64,000 nucleotides of DNA from assembly GCA_020622085.1 (NCBI GenBank), contig JAHRYM010000002.1, positions 271,281-335,280 of the forward strand, written 5' to 3'. Under the pieces are notes generated by a model. The model was not told the origin of the DNA, searched no databases, and saw only the letters and a program-made list of their open reading frames with translations. This DNA comes from Paracoccaceae bacterium (GTDB lineage Bacteria; Pseudomonadota; Alphaproteobacteria; Rhodobacterales; Rhodobacteraceae). Below are positions 34,963-42,649 of the stretch, in pieces. A program made the translations under genes and the position numbers. The stretch's first letter is position 1, and the number at the start of each line of letters is the position of its first letter.

Positions 34963-34986
34963 AGGGGCGCCCCTTGAGGCGCCCCT
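34963..34986. terminator. GC-rich hairpin between convergent pepN and SLT gene
   Basis: Perfect 9-bp stem AGGGGCGCC (34963-34971) / GGCGCCCCT (34978-34986) with a six-base loop, 14 bases past the pepN stop. No T-run on either side, so termination may be weak, but the position between convergent genes fits a bidirectional mRNA end. Confidence 0.55.
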
Positions 34987-35021
34987 GTCCAGAACCGTCG
35001 GGGGTGTGTCGACGGCAATGA

Positions 35022-35585
35022 TTAACGGCAATAGGATTGCTGGCGCGTCCAGGACGCCATTTCCGACCGCTTGCGGCTGTCGTGCATCGGGCCCCAGTCG
35101 GCGGTGATCTGCGCCACCGCGTCGCCCTGATCGGCGCGGCGGGCGGCGATCTTCACCGCGCATTCCAGATTTTCAGCCCCGTCCTTCAGACTGCTTGCGT
35201 CGCAACCGGCCGAACGCGCAGTCTGCGGGCTGATCTGCAATAGCCCGAGGTAACGCCCGCCTCCGCCGCTGGCGCGCGGGTTCCAGGTGCTTTCGTATTT
35301 CGCGATAGACGAGAAAAGGCCCGCCCAGAAGGCGTTGCGTTCATGCGGCTGGGCTGTCGCATATTTGGGGCAGAACCAGGCGACATCCATCGGAACCGTT
35401 GATGACAGCACCGCGCCTTCGGACTTCAGCGCCTCAAGCGTGGCGGCGGTCCATTCGCGAGCCTCGGGACGATGATCCCAGCGCATTACGGGCATCGCCC
35501 CCGGCGTGCTATTGGCCGTATCCATGCAGGCCACCGGCATCAACATCAGGCAAAGTGCCGCGGAGCGGGTCACGAAAGAAGTCAT
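35022..35585 (-). CDS. SLT-domain lipoprotein (putative lytic transglycosylase)
   Basis: 187 residues from the ATG read from 35585, with AGGA upstream. Lipobox-like MPVAC gives Cys 20. After about 75 residues comes a small lysozyme-like SLT domain: SIAKYESTWNPRASGGGG, in which the Glu of YESTWNP is the expected catalytic acid, then GRYLGLLQISPQTARSAGC and AQITADWGP. Such enzymes cleave peptidoglycan glycan strands from the outer membrane side. Four further Cys residues could form disulfides in the periplasm. Alone, followed downstream by the pepN hairpin. Confidence 0.85.
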   Translation of the reverse strand: MTSFVTRSAALCLMLMPVACMDTANSTPGAMPVMRWDHRPEAREWTAATLEALKSEGAVLSSTVPMDVAWFCPKYATAQPHERNAFWAGLFSSIAKYESTWNPRASGGGGRYLGLLQISPQTARSAGCDASSLKDGAENLECAVKIAARRADQGDAVAQITADWGPMHDSRKRSEMASWTRQQSYCR

Positions 35586-36056
35586 CAAACCGTCCTGAAC
35601 CAACCGGATCTGCCCTCCGGCGCGGCAAGATGTGCGTTTTTTTCGGTTTACGAGGCAACCTTCGATCGATCGGCCTGCCTTTGGTGGGCGTCATCCCGCC
35701 ACCGGGCCAAAACCTGATTGGCGAGTTTCTGCCGATATACAATCCTCATTCGTTGTTTCCAGAATGTTGAAAACCACATCGACGAACCGCTCATCATTTT
35801 GATTCAAAACAATTTTTCCTTTCAACGTGACGATCGGTTCTTCCTCCGAACCAAAGGACTTCACGACAACCCGACCATCCCGGGGCAGCAACGCCAGTTT
35901 TCTCGCCCTGCGCTCACTTCAACCGCAAGCACACCGTTCGGTTGCAGAATCATCGCCGCGCGGCATGCCAAGGCGTTTCGCCCCGGTTTCCCTTGCCCGT
36001 GCAGCCCCCCTGCCCTAAAACCGGCAGCGTTCCACCGCTACCCGAAAGGCCACCCC
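35586..36056. other. AT-rich intergenic region before gatB (471 bp)
   Basis: The 60 bases 35761-35820 contain 21 G+C (35%), far below the surroundings. The region must hold the promoters of the SLT gene (leftward) and gatB (rightward). It also contains a minus-strand open frame that looks like a broken gene (see 35691-35921). No tRNA or IS end is visible. Composition suggests acquired or decaying DNA. Confidence 0.6.
35691..35921 (-). pseudogene. possible gene remnant in low-GC DNA
   Basis: On the minus strand a frame from a stop at 35919-35921 to TGA at 35691-35693 contains no ATG, only a TTG. The translation has protein-like character: [20 protein letters not shown], then [20 protein letters not shown]. 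An ATG-led frame from 35953 ([16 protein letters not shown]) runs into it in another register, so a single frameshift could join them into about 85 residues. I do not recognise the family. It may instead be chance in unusual-composition DNA. Confidence 0.3.
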
Positions 36057-37568
36057 ATGCTTGACCTGACGTTCACTCCTCCGGCCCCCAAGGTCATCCA
36101 GGGCGCGCGCGAGGATTGGGAACTGGTGATCGGGATGGAAATCCACGCCCAGATCGCGTCGAACGCAAAGCTGTTTTCGGGCGCCTCGACTGCCTTCGGG
36201 GCGGAACCGAATTCAAACGTGTCCTTTGTCGATGCAGCAATGCCGGGGATGCTGCCGGTCATCAACGAATTCTGCATCGAACAGGCGGTGCGGACGGGGC
36301 TGGGCCTGAAGGCGCAGATCAACCTGGTGTCGGCTTTTGATCGCAAGAACTACTTCTATCCCGACCTGCCGCAGGGCTACCAGATCAGCCAGCTTTACCA
36401 CCCGATCGTCGGCGAAGGCGAAGTGCTGGTCGAGATGGGCCCCGGAGTGGCGCGGCGGGTGCGGATCGAACGCATCCATATGGAACAGGACGCTGGCAAG
36501 TCGATCCATGACATGGACCCGAACCTTTCGTTCGTCGATTTCAACCGCACCGGCGTCGCGCTGATGGAAATCGTCAGCCGCCCCGACATCCGCGGGCCCG
36601 AGGAAGCGGCGGCCTATGTCGCCAAGCTGCGCCAGATCCTGCGCTACCTGGGCACCTGCGACGGCAACATGCAGAACGGCAACCTGCGGGCCGATGTCAA
36701 CGTCTCGGTCTGCCGTCCGGGACAGTATGAGAAGTATCAGGCGACGCAGGATTTCAGCCATCTCGGCACCCGCTGCGAGATCAAGAACATGAACTCGATG
36801 CGGTTCATCCAGGCCGCGATCGACTATGAAGCCCGCCGCCAGATCGCCATTCTGGAGGATGGCGGCAAGATCGTGCAGGAAACCCGGCTTTACGACCCCG
36901 ACAAGAATGAGACCCGCTCGATGCGGTCGAAGGAAGAGGCGCATGACTATCGCTACTTCCCCTGCCCCGACCTGATGCCGCTGGAAATCGAACAGGCCTG
37001 GGTCGATGACATCGCCGCACATATGCCGGAACTGCCGGATGCCAAGAAGACACGGTTCCTGGAGGCATTCGGGGTCACCGATTACGATGCCTCGGTCCTG
37101 ACGGCCGAGGCCGAGAACGCCGCCTTTTTCGAAGAGGTGGCGCAGGGGCGCGACGGCAAGCAGGCGGCGAACTGGGTCATCAACGAGCTGTTCGGGCGGC
37201 TGAACAAGGAAGGACGGGCGATTTCCGAAAGCCCGGTTTCGGCCATGCAGCTGGGCGGCGTCTTGGACCTGATCGCCTCGGGCGAGATTTCCAGCAAGAT
37301 GGCCAAGGATCTGTTCGAGATCGTCTGGAACGAAGGCGGCGACCCGAAAGAGGTCGCGGCGGCGCGGGGGATGAAGCAGGTGACCGACACCGGCGCCATC
37401 GAAAAAGCCGTGGACGAGATCATCGCCGCCAATCCCGACCAGGTCGAGAAGGCGAAGGCAAACCCGAAGCTTGCGGGCTGGTTCGTGGGCCAGGTGATCA
37501 AGGCCACCGGCGGCAAGGCCAACCCGGCGGCAGTGAACGCGCTGGTGGCGCAGAAGCTGGGGCTTTAG
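36057..37568 (+). CDS. gatB: aspartyl/glutamyl-tRNA(Asn/Gln) amidotransferase subunit B
   Basis: Part of GatCAB, which converts Glu-tRNA(Gln) and Asp-tRNA(Asn) to the correct amide forms. Start ATG 36057 (503 residues), AAAGG upstream; a longer frame enters the AT-rich gap and is not protein-like. Conserved blocks are [51 protein letters not shown] (Mg site), [33 protein letters not shown], and the C-terminal YqeY-like domain ending [10 protein letters not shown]. gatA and gatC are not adjacent. Confidence 0.97.
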   Translation: MLDLTFTPPAPKVIQGAREDWELVIGMEIHAQIASNAKLFSGASTAFGAEPNSNVSFVDAAMPGMLPVINEFCIEQAVRTGLGLKAQINLVSAFDRKNYFYPDLPQGYQISQLYHPIVGEGEVLVEMGPGVARRVRIERIHMEQDAGKSIHDMDPNLSFVDFNRTGVALMEIVSRPDIRGPEEAAAYVAKLRQILRYLGTCDGNMQNGNLRADVNVSVCRPGQYEKYQATQDFSHLGTRCEIKNMNSMRFIQAAIDYEARRQIAILEDGGKIVQETRLYDPDKNETRSMRSKEEAHDYRYFPCPDLMPLEIEQAWVDDIAAHMPELPDAKKTRFLEAFGVTDYDASVLTAEAENAAFFEEVAQGRDGKQAANWVINELFGRLNKEGRAISESPVSAMQLGGVLDLIASGEISSKMAKDLFEIVWNEGGDPKEVAAARGMKQVTDTGAIEKAVDEIIAANPDQVEKAKANPKLAGWFVGQVIKATGGKANPAAVNALVAQKLGL

Positions 37569-37603
37569 GCCCCCGCCACCGGCCCGATCCATCCGCTGGA
37601 CAT

Positions 37604-37634
37604 AAAAAAGGGCGGTCGCTTGGACCGCCCTTTT
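37604..37634. terminator. bidirectional intrinsic terminator between gatB and the CTERM gene
   Basis: GGGCGGTC (37610-37617) pairs perfectly with GACCGCCC (37623-37630) over GCTTG, flanked by six A on the left and four T on the right, so each strand ends in a U-run. It serves both gatB and the convergent VPLPA-CTERM gene. Confidence 0.9.
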
Positions 37635-37660
37635 CGTATCTTGCTTGATCTCGGGTCGGA

Positions 37661-38233
37661 TCAGACCTTCTTGCGACGACGCAGGCCCGCCAGAACACCC
37701 ATCGCACCCAAGAGTCCGAACCCGGCAGCCGGAAGCGGCACCGGCGCGATCGCCACGTTGTCGACGAAGCCGCCGGCCTTGCCGTAGTTCGCCAGCGACA
37801 ACTGGTAGTTCTTGGTCGCGTGCACCAGGAATTCGACCTGGAGCTGGACCCAGTTGCCAACCGTCGCGCCATTGGCGGTCGAGAGCACACCGGTCGCGAG
37901 GCCGCCAATGTTCCAGCCAAGCTTGCTGGTGGCTGCCTTGGTTGCCGCTTCGGGGCTGTACCACAGGCTGAGCACATAGCGCCCGGTCTTGAGCTTCACC
38001 GTCTGGCGCAGCAATGCATTGGTCTGGCCCACGAGTTCGGCGAATGCGGTGCCATCCTGCGGTGCAATCGGGGCAGTTTCGATATCGACCGCGCCACGGC
38101 TAACGGTCCAGCCGGTGAGTCCGCTTTCGAAACTGCCGTTGTTGATGATGGTCTTTGCGAAAGCCGGCCCCGAAAGGGTCAGGACCGCGGCAGCCGCCCC
38201 ACCAACAGCAAATTTCTTAAGGAAGTTCATCAT
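37661..38233 (-). CDS. VPLPA-CTERM sorting domain surface protein
   Basis: 190 residues from the ATG read from 38233. A signal peptide (FAVGGAAAAVLTLSGPAFA) is followed by a beta-rich domain beginning IINNGSFESGLTGWTV, the opening typical of carbohydrate-binding/DUF642-like extracellular domains, with SLANYGKAGGFVDNVAI near the end. The C terminus APVPLPAAGFGLLGAMG plus LAGLRRRKKV is a VPLPA-CTERM signal: short motif, transmembrane helix, basic tail. Such proteins are cut and sorted by an exosortase, linked to exopolysaccharide or biofilm surfaces. No exosortase lies in the window. Upstream DNA carries phased repeats. Confidence 0.88.
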   Translation of the reverse strand: MMNFLKKFAVGGAAAAVLTLSGPAFAKTIINNGSFESGLTGWTVSRGAVDIETAPIAPQDGTAFAELVGQTNALLRQTVKLKTGRYVLSLWYSPEAATKAATSKLGWNIGGLATGVLSTANGATVGNWVQLQVEFLVHATKNYQLSLANYGKAGGFVDNVAIAPVPLPAAGFGLLGAMGVLAGLRRRKKV

Positions 38234-38296
38234 GCCTAAAACCTTTCGCCCCCGGAGACTTTCTATCACACGAGATTGGCACCAAAAAGTGATAAG

Positions 38297-38326
38297 ATTA
38301 TGGCATTGCACCGCCACAAAGAACAA
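38297..38326 (-). promoter_or_regulatory. candidate promoter of the VPLPA-CTERM gene
   Basis: On the minus strand TTGTTC (38326-38321) is followed after 18 bases by CATAAT (38302-38297), about 64 bases before the start codon. The proximal TGTGGCG repeat (38318-38312) lies within the spacer, so its binding protein would touch RNA polymerase directly. Confidence 0.35.
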
Positions 38327-38420
38327 CCATCCCCAATTGTTGCATTGAAATCGGGCAGCGCCGCCACAATTCCCGGTTGCGCGCCACAATCTCGCCACAT
38401 TCGGGCGCAATGCCGCCACA
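38312..38420. repeat. five phased CGCCACA (TGTGGCG) direct repeats
   Basis: Exact 7-base copies begin at 38312, 38362, 38382, 38393 and 38414, all in one orientation. The spacings of 50, 20, 11 and 21 bases are near multiples of one helical turn, so bound proteins would lie on one face of the DNA. Three copies extend to CGCCACAA. The set lies upstream of the leftward CTERM gene and looks like a multi-site operator. Confidence 0.65.
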
Positions 38421-38537
38421 GGTGTTGTCGGGATTCACGGCTTTGTGTCACGCGCCAGGCAAATCAGATGCTCGTTACTTGCATTCGCCCGGATTCGGGG
38501 ACAAATGCGCGCAGCCTGGCTTCAGCATGAGTGCACC

Positions 38538-38891
38538 ATGTCCGATTATGAATATCGCGTCGTCCCCGCCCCAAATCGGGCCGAAAAATTCCGCAGCGCC
38601 CGCACGATCGGCGAGCGATTCGCGCTGACGGTGGCCAGTGCGATGAACGAGTTGGGCCGCGAAGGCTGGGAATACCTGCGGGCCGACACGTTGCCTTGCG
38701 AGGAACGGGCAGGCCTGACGGGGCGCACCACCAACTATCATGTGCTTCTGGTCTTTCGCCGGCCCCTCGGGGAATCGGCGAAGTCCGTCGCGGCGCTGCA
38801 CCATGTGGAAGAAGGCCCGCGACTGGGCCCGGCCGAAACGCCGCAGCGCCTGGAGGGTGCCGCGCCCCGGCTGGGCCCCGCGATCGAATGA
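38538..38891 (+). CDS. DUF4177 domain protein
   Basis: 117 residues from ATG 38538, where the family signature YEYRVVPAPNRAEKFR starts; longer frames upstream are non-coding in character. Other conserved parts are RFALTVASAMNELGREGWEYL and ADTLPCEERAGLTG with NYHVLLVFRRP. DUF4177 proteins are small alpha/beta proteins without a known reaction. The C-terminal third is Pro/Gly/Glu-rich and less conserved. It converges on bolA with no gap (TGA followed by TCA). Confidence 0.8.
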   Translation: MSDYEYRVVPAPNRAEKFRSARTIGERFALTVASAMNELGREGWEYLRADTLPCEERAGLTGRTTNYHVLLVFRRPLGESAKSVAALHHVEEGPRLGPAETPQRLEGAAPRLGPAIE

Positions 38892-39146
38892 TCAGCCCAG
38901 ATCAAGCGCCAGCGCGTGGACGCGCGTGGCCAGATCGCCAAGCGCGCGGTGGACAGCGCGATGCCGTTCCAGCCGCGACATCGACGCCAGTTCGTCAGCC
39001 CGCAGGACAATGGTGAAATGGCTCTCCCCGCCCTCGCCTCGGTATCCGGCATGGCCACGATGTTTCTCGCTGTCGTCGATGACCTCGATCCGGCTGGGCC
39101 GGAAAGCCCGGGTCAGGCATTCGCGCATCTGTTCGGCAATCGCCAT
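38892..39146 (-). CDS. bolA: BolA family protein
   Basis: 84 residues with the class II KH-like BolA fold: RIEVIDDSEKHRGHAGYRGE (conserved core DDSEKHRGHAG), SHFTIVLRADELASMSRLERHRAVHRAL, with His residues that can bind a shared [2Fe-2S] cluster with a monothiol glutaredoxin. BolA proteins connect iron-sulfur status, morphology and stress in proteobacteria. Divergent from the J-domain gene 103 bases away. Confidence 0.92.
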   Translation of the reverse strand: MAIAEQMRECLTRAFRPSRIEVIDDSEKHRGHAGYRGEGGESHFTIVLRADELASMSRLERHRAVHRALGDLATRVHALALDLG

Positions 39147-39249
39147 ATTTCCTACCTCTGCCTCTTCTATCCTGCGTGAAAATACCTAGACTCATGGCCC
39201 CGAGTCGGAAAGCCCGACCGTACAGAAGACCCGCCCGCGGAGGCCGAGA

Positions 39250-39879
39250 ATGACCAGAAACGACCCCTTCGGTTTCAACATATCGGCTGCGTCCGACAAG
39301 AAGCGTCGCACCAAGGGCCGCCGCGGTATGTCCGGGGCAATCGAGACCTCGTCGCGCACCTGCGATCATGTCGGTTGCGCCGACGCCGGCCAGTATCGTG
39401 CGCCCCGCTCGCCCGACCAGTTGGACGACTACCTGTGGTTCTGCAAGGACCACGTGCGCGAATACAATCTGAAATGGAACTTCTTCCAGGGACAGACCGA
39501 GGACGAATTCCAGAAGATGATCGACAGCAGCCGTGTCTGGGACCGCCCGACCAAGCCCTTCGGCCGCGCCGCGGTCGAAGACAAGGCCTGGGCGCGTCTG
39601 GGTATCGACGATCCGATGGAACTGCTGGGCGGCAATGCCACGCAAAACCCCGGACGCGCGGCGGTGGGGCGCAAGCTGCCGCCGACCGAACGCAAGGCGC
39701 TCGACATCCTTGAAGCCAGGGACAGCTGGACCAAGCCCGAGATCCGCAAGCAGTACAAAAGCCTTGTGAAGGATCTGCACCCCGACATGAACGGCGGCAA
39801 CCGCGATGACGAGGACCGCCTGCAGGAAGTCGTCTGGGCCTGGGACCAGATCAAGGACAGCCGCAACTTCAAGGACTGA
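39250..39879 (+). CDS. J-domain (DnaJ-class) protein
   Basis: 209 residues. The C-terminal 60 form a J domain: ALDILEARDSWTKPEIRKQY, then KSLVKDLHPDMNGGN with HPD at 177-179, and LQEVVWAWDQIKDS. J domains stimulate the ATPase of Hsp70 (DnaK). The N-terminal part is not DnaJ-like; it contains TCDHVGC and WFCKDH (C38, C43, C65, H68), a possible small zinc site, and EYNLKWNFFQGQ. The gene is upstream of cobS (with the DUF808 gene on the opposite strand between) as in related genomes, which suggests but does not prove a link to cobaltochelatase assembly. Confidence 0.88.
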   Translation: MTRNDPFGFNISAASDKKRRTKGRRGMSGAIETSSRTCDHVGCADAGQYRAPRSPDQLDDYLWFCKDHVREYNLKWNFFQGQTEDEFQKMIDSSRVWDRPTKPFGRAAVEDKAWARLGIDDPMELLGGNATQNPGRAAVGRKLPPTERKALDILEARDSWTKPEIRKQYKSLVKDLHPDMNGGNRDDEDRLQEVVWAWDQIKDSRNFKD

Positions 39880-39953
39880 AGCTGCCGGCCCCTGGGCCGC
39901 GGCGCAGCCCTCCGGCTGACAGCCGCAATTGCCGCCGCCCGAGTTTCCGCGCG

Positions 39954-40916
39954 TCAGCCCGCCAGTATCCGGCGCGCGCCGGCAATCAGCGGATCGACGG
40001 CATGAGTCGCCAGCGGGATCAGCAGGAACCCGAGCACCAGACCAAGCACGCCGTCCAGAAGCGCTGTGACAAACCAGGCGACAAAACCTTGCGCCGCAGC
40101 CACCGCATGCGAAGCGGCAATCGCCAGGTCATGGACACCCTCATAGGGCTGGTGCAGGCCAAGGTCATGCAGGCCATGTATGATGATCGACCCGCCGACC
40201 CAGACCATCGCAGCCGTGCCGACCGCCGAGAGAAGCGCCATGAAATGCGGCATCACGCGCACCAACCCCCGGCCAGGACCGGCAAGCGCCCCGCCCCTGC
40301 GCGCCAGATGCAGGCCCACGTCATCCATCTTCACGATCACCGCCACGCCGCCATAGACCAGGGCTGTGATCAGCACCGCCACCCCGATCAACGCCCCCGT
40401 CTGCATCCAGAAGCCCTGGCCCGAAGGCAGGCTGGCAAGCGCGATGGTCATGATTTCGGCCGACAGGATGAAATCGGTCTTGATCGCCCCTGCGACGCGT
40501 TCCTGTTCCAGATGCGCCGGGTCGCCCTGATCGTCCATGCGGCCATCGGCATGGCGCGCGCCGGGGCGCAGCTTGTGCCAGACCTTTTCCGCCCCTTCAA
40601 AGCACAGATAGGCGCCGCCGATCATCAGAAGGGGCGACACCGCCCATGGCGCGAAAGCCGAAAGCAGGAGCGCGATCGGAAGCAGGATCACCAGCTTGTT
40701 GAAGATGGATCCGCGCGCGATCTTCCAGATGATGGGCAGTTCGCGGTCGGCGGAAAAGCCGTGGACATAGGCCGGCGTCACGGCGGCATCGTCGATCACC
40801 ACGCCCGAAACCTTGGTCCCGGCCTTGACGGCCATGCCAGCCACATCGTCCACCGAGGCGGCGGCCACCTTGGCAATTCCGGCAACATCGTCCAACAGCG
40901 CCAGCAGCCCGCTCAT
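39954..40916 (-). CDS. DUF808 family inner-membrane protein
   Basis: 320 residues from the ATG read from 40916. The N-terminal SGLLALLDDVAGIAKVAA and DDVAGMAVKAGTKVSGVVIDD are diagnostic for DUF808 (YedI-like), followed by GFSADRELPIIWKIARGS and about five to six membrane helices (KLVILLPIALLLSAFAPWAV; LIGVAVLITALVYGGVAVIV; ALLSAVGTAAMVWVGGSII; a final VTALLDGVLGLVLGFLLIPL). A cytoplasmic acidic loop KTDFILSAEIMTIALAS is conserved. Function unknown. Placed between the J-domain gene and cobS on the opposite strand. Confidence 0.88.
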   Translation of the reverse strand: MSGLLALLDDVAGIAKVAAASVDDVAGMAVKAGTKVSGVVIDDAAVTPAYVHGFSADRELPIIWKIARGSIFNKLVILLPIALLLSAFAPWAVSPLLMIGGAYLCFEGAEKVWHKLRPGARHADGRMDDQGDPAHLEQERVAGAIKTDFILSAEIMTIALASLPSGQGFWMQTGALIGVAVLITALVYGGVAVIVKMDDVGLHLARRGGALAGPGRGLVRVMPHFMALLSAVGTAAMVWVGGSIIIHGLHDLGLHQPYEGVHDLAIAASHAVAAAQGFVAWFVTALLDGVLGLVLGFLLIPLATHAVDPLIAGARRILAG

Positions 40917-41123
40917 TTCCGTCCCCCCGCTTCTGGCCGCCCTGTTTTTCCGGCCCTCGATGTGGCCACAAACTGGGGCGCGCGGCTCTGCAACGCAAGG
41001 CGTCGCCGCCATGTTCCCGGCCCATGCGCAGAAAGCGACACATCGGGGGGGGTGGCGGTCTTGCACCTGCGCCGGATATGTTCCACAAACCTTGCGATAT
41101 GCCCGACGGGCCTGGCTTGACGA

Positions 41124-42110
41124 ATGGCGGATATGATGCTGGATCAGAATGCGAAACCCACCGAAGAGATCTCGGTCCGAGATGTCTTCGGCATCGACAC
41201 CGAGATGCGCGTCAAGGGCTTCGCCGACCGGACCGACCGGGTGCCTGCGGTCGATACGACCTACAAATTCGACCCCGACACGACGCTGGCGATTCTTGCG
41301 GGCTTTGCCTACAACCGCCGCGTGATGATCCAGGGCTATCACGGCACCGGCAAGTCGACCCATATCGAACAGGTCGCGGCGCGGCTGAACTGGCCCTGCG
41401 TGCGCGTGAACCTTGACAGCCACATCAGCCGGATCGACCTGATCGGCAAGGATGCGATCAAGCTGGAAGACGGCAAGCAGGTGACGAAGTTCCACGAAGG
41501 CATCCTGCCCTGGGCGCTGCGCAACCCCGTCGCCATCGTGTTCGACGAATATGATGCGGGCCGGGCCGACGTGATGTTCGTGATCCAGCGCGTGCTGGAG
41601 CATGACGGCAAGCTGACGCTTCTGGACCAGAACGAAATCATCACCCCGCATCCGTCCTTCCGCCTTTTCGCCACGGCGAACACCGTGGGCCTGGGCGACA
41701 CGACCGGGCTTTACCACGGCGTGCAGCAGATCAACCAGGCGCAGATGGACCGCTGGAGCCTGGTGGCAACGCTGAACTACCTGTCCCACGACGCGGAATC
41801 CGCCATCGTTCTGGCCAAGAACCCGCATTACAACACTGAAAAAGGCCGCAAGACCATCGCGCAGATGGTGACGGTCGCGGACCTGACGCGCACCGCCTTC
41901 ATGAACGGCGATCTGTCCACGGTGATGAGCCCGCGGACCGTCATCAACTGGGCCCAGAACGCCGAGATCTTCCGCAACGTGGGCTATGCTTTCCGCCTGT
42001 CGTTCCTGAACAAATGCGACGAGCTGGAACGCCAGACCGTGGCCGAGTTCTACCAGCGCTGCTTCAACGAGGAACTGCCCGAAAGCGCCGCCAGCCAGAG
42101 CATGAAGTGA
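41124..42110 (+). CDS. cobS: cobaltochelatase subunit CobS
   Basis: AAA+ ATPase subunit that, with CobT, drives cobalt insertion into hydrogenobyrinate diamide by CobN in aerobic B12 synthesis. 328 residues. MoxR-type features are Walker A GYHGTGKS (71-78), ending in a Lys-Ser pair, [20 protein letters not shown] (Walker B), sensor 1 [14 protein letters not shown], and [13 protein letters not shown]. The start codon follows a weak SD. A run of eight G (41045-41052) lies 72 bases upstream. The TGA stop shares its last base with the ATG of the low-GC orphan gene that separates it from cobT. Confidence 0.96.
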   Translation: MADMMLDQNAKPTEEISVRDVFGIDTEMRVKGFADRTDRVPAVDTTYKFDPDTTLAILAGFAYNRRVMIQGYHGTGKSTHIEQVAARLNWPCVRVNLDSHISRIDLIGKDAIKLEDGKQVTKFHEGILPWALRNPVAIVFDEYDAGRADVMFVIQRVLEHDGKLTLLDQNEIITPHPSFRLFATANTVGLGDTTGLYHGVQQINQAQMDRWSLVATLNYLSHDAESAIVLAKNPHYNTEKGRKTIAQMVTVADLTRTAFMNGDLSTVMSPRTVINWAQNAEIFRNVGYAFRLSFLNKCDELERQTVAEFYQRCFNEELPESAASQSMK

Positions 42111-42649
42111 TGGGGACCATGTTCGGATTCAGGCGCAAACCAAAGTGGTCACTTGAATTCTGGAATCCATCCACCGGGCAGCACTTTGTCCTAGAATCAG
42201 ACTCTGTAGGAAATCTGTTAGGCTACATAGCAACCGACGTTGAGAGGGGTCTCCGACCATCTGGCCGTTGGATAGTCCAGTTGGTACACAAGAGCCTAAA
42301 CCGGGTTCAAATTTCCCAACAATGGCCAGATAACACTGATCCAGTGAACGCAATATTTGCGGCCTCGACCAAAATTGATCGAAAGCTGGAGAGAACGAAG
42401 GATCAACCTCGTTTCTTCTCTTTGACCGATGGGACAAAAACAGAGCTTCCGTTGTTCTCTTCGGTCAACGGTAGGGCGCTTATTTCGATGCCGTTAGAAG
42501 AGCGTGTTCAATTGGCACAAAGCAAGCGCGATGAAGATGCATCCATTGGTATATTTGATGTCGTCAAGTTAGCCTTTACTGAGCAGTTTGGAACTCCCAG
42601 CGCCGAGGCTGGCGAGATCGTTTATGCTAAGCTCGACCCACAGCGATGA
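42110..42649 (+). CDS. low-GC orphan protein inserted between cobS and cobT
   Basis: 179 residues from ATG 42110, whose A is the last base of the cobS stop (TGATG); another in-frame ATG lies at 42119. The stop overlaps the cobT start (ATGA). Hand count of 42121-42600 gives 230 G+C in 480 bases (48%) against 39 of 60 (65%) just downstream, and codons rare in the neighbours (TTA, CTA, AGA, AGG) are frequent. No family recognised. Visible: a basic start [36 protein letters not shown], a central mixed region and a helical end [19 protein letters not shown]. No signal peptide or membrane helix. Probably acquired by transfer and now part of the cob operon. Confidence 0.75.
   Translation: MGTMFGFRRKPKWSLEFWNPSTGQHFVLESDSVGNLLGYIATDVERGLRPSGRWIVQLVHKSLNRVQISQQWPDNTDPVNAIFAASTKIDRKLERTKDQPRFFSLTDGTKTELPLFSSVNGRALISMPLEERVQLAQSKRDEDASIGIFDVVKLAFTEQFGTPSAEAGEIVYAKLDPQR

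Larger units (their letters stand above)
38234..38537. other. divergent intergenic region CTERM gene / DUF4177 (304 bp)
   Basis: No gene supported. Holds five CGCCACA repeats (38312-38420), a leftward candidate -10 CATAAT (38297-38302, minus strand) and two GATTC (GANTC) sites at 38432-38436 and 38492-38496 nearer the DUF4177 gene. Confidence 0.6.

Noticed and set aside
35718-36056. N-terminal extension of the gatB frame through the AT-rich gap
   Set aside because: The translation of the gap is not protein-like and the GatB family start is at ATG 36057.
40917-41123. Cobalamin riboswitch before cobS
   Set aside because: No B12-box sequence is seen in the 207-base leader and cobS/cobT are not usually riboswitch-controlled.
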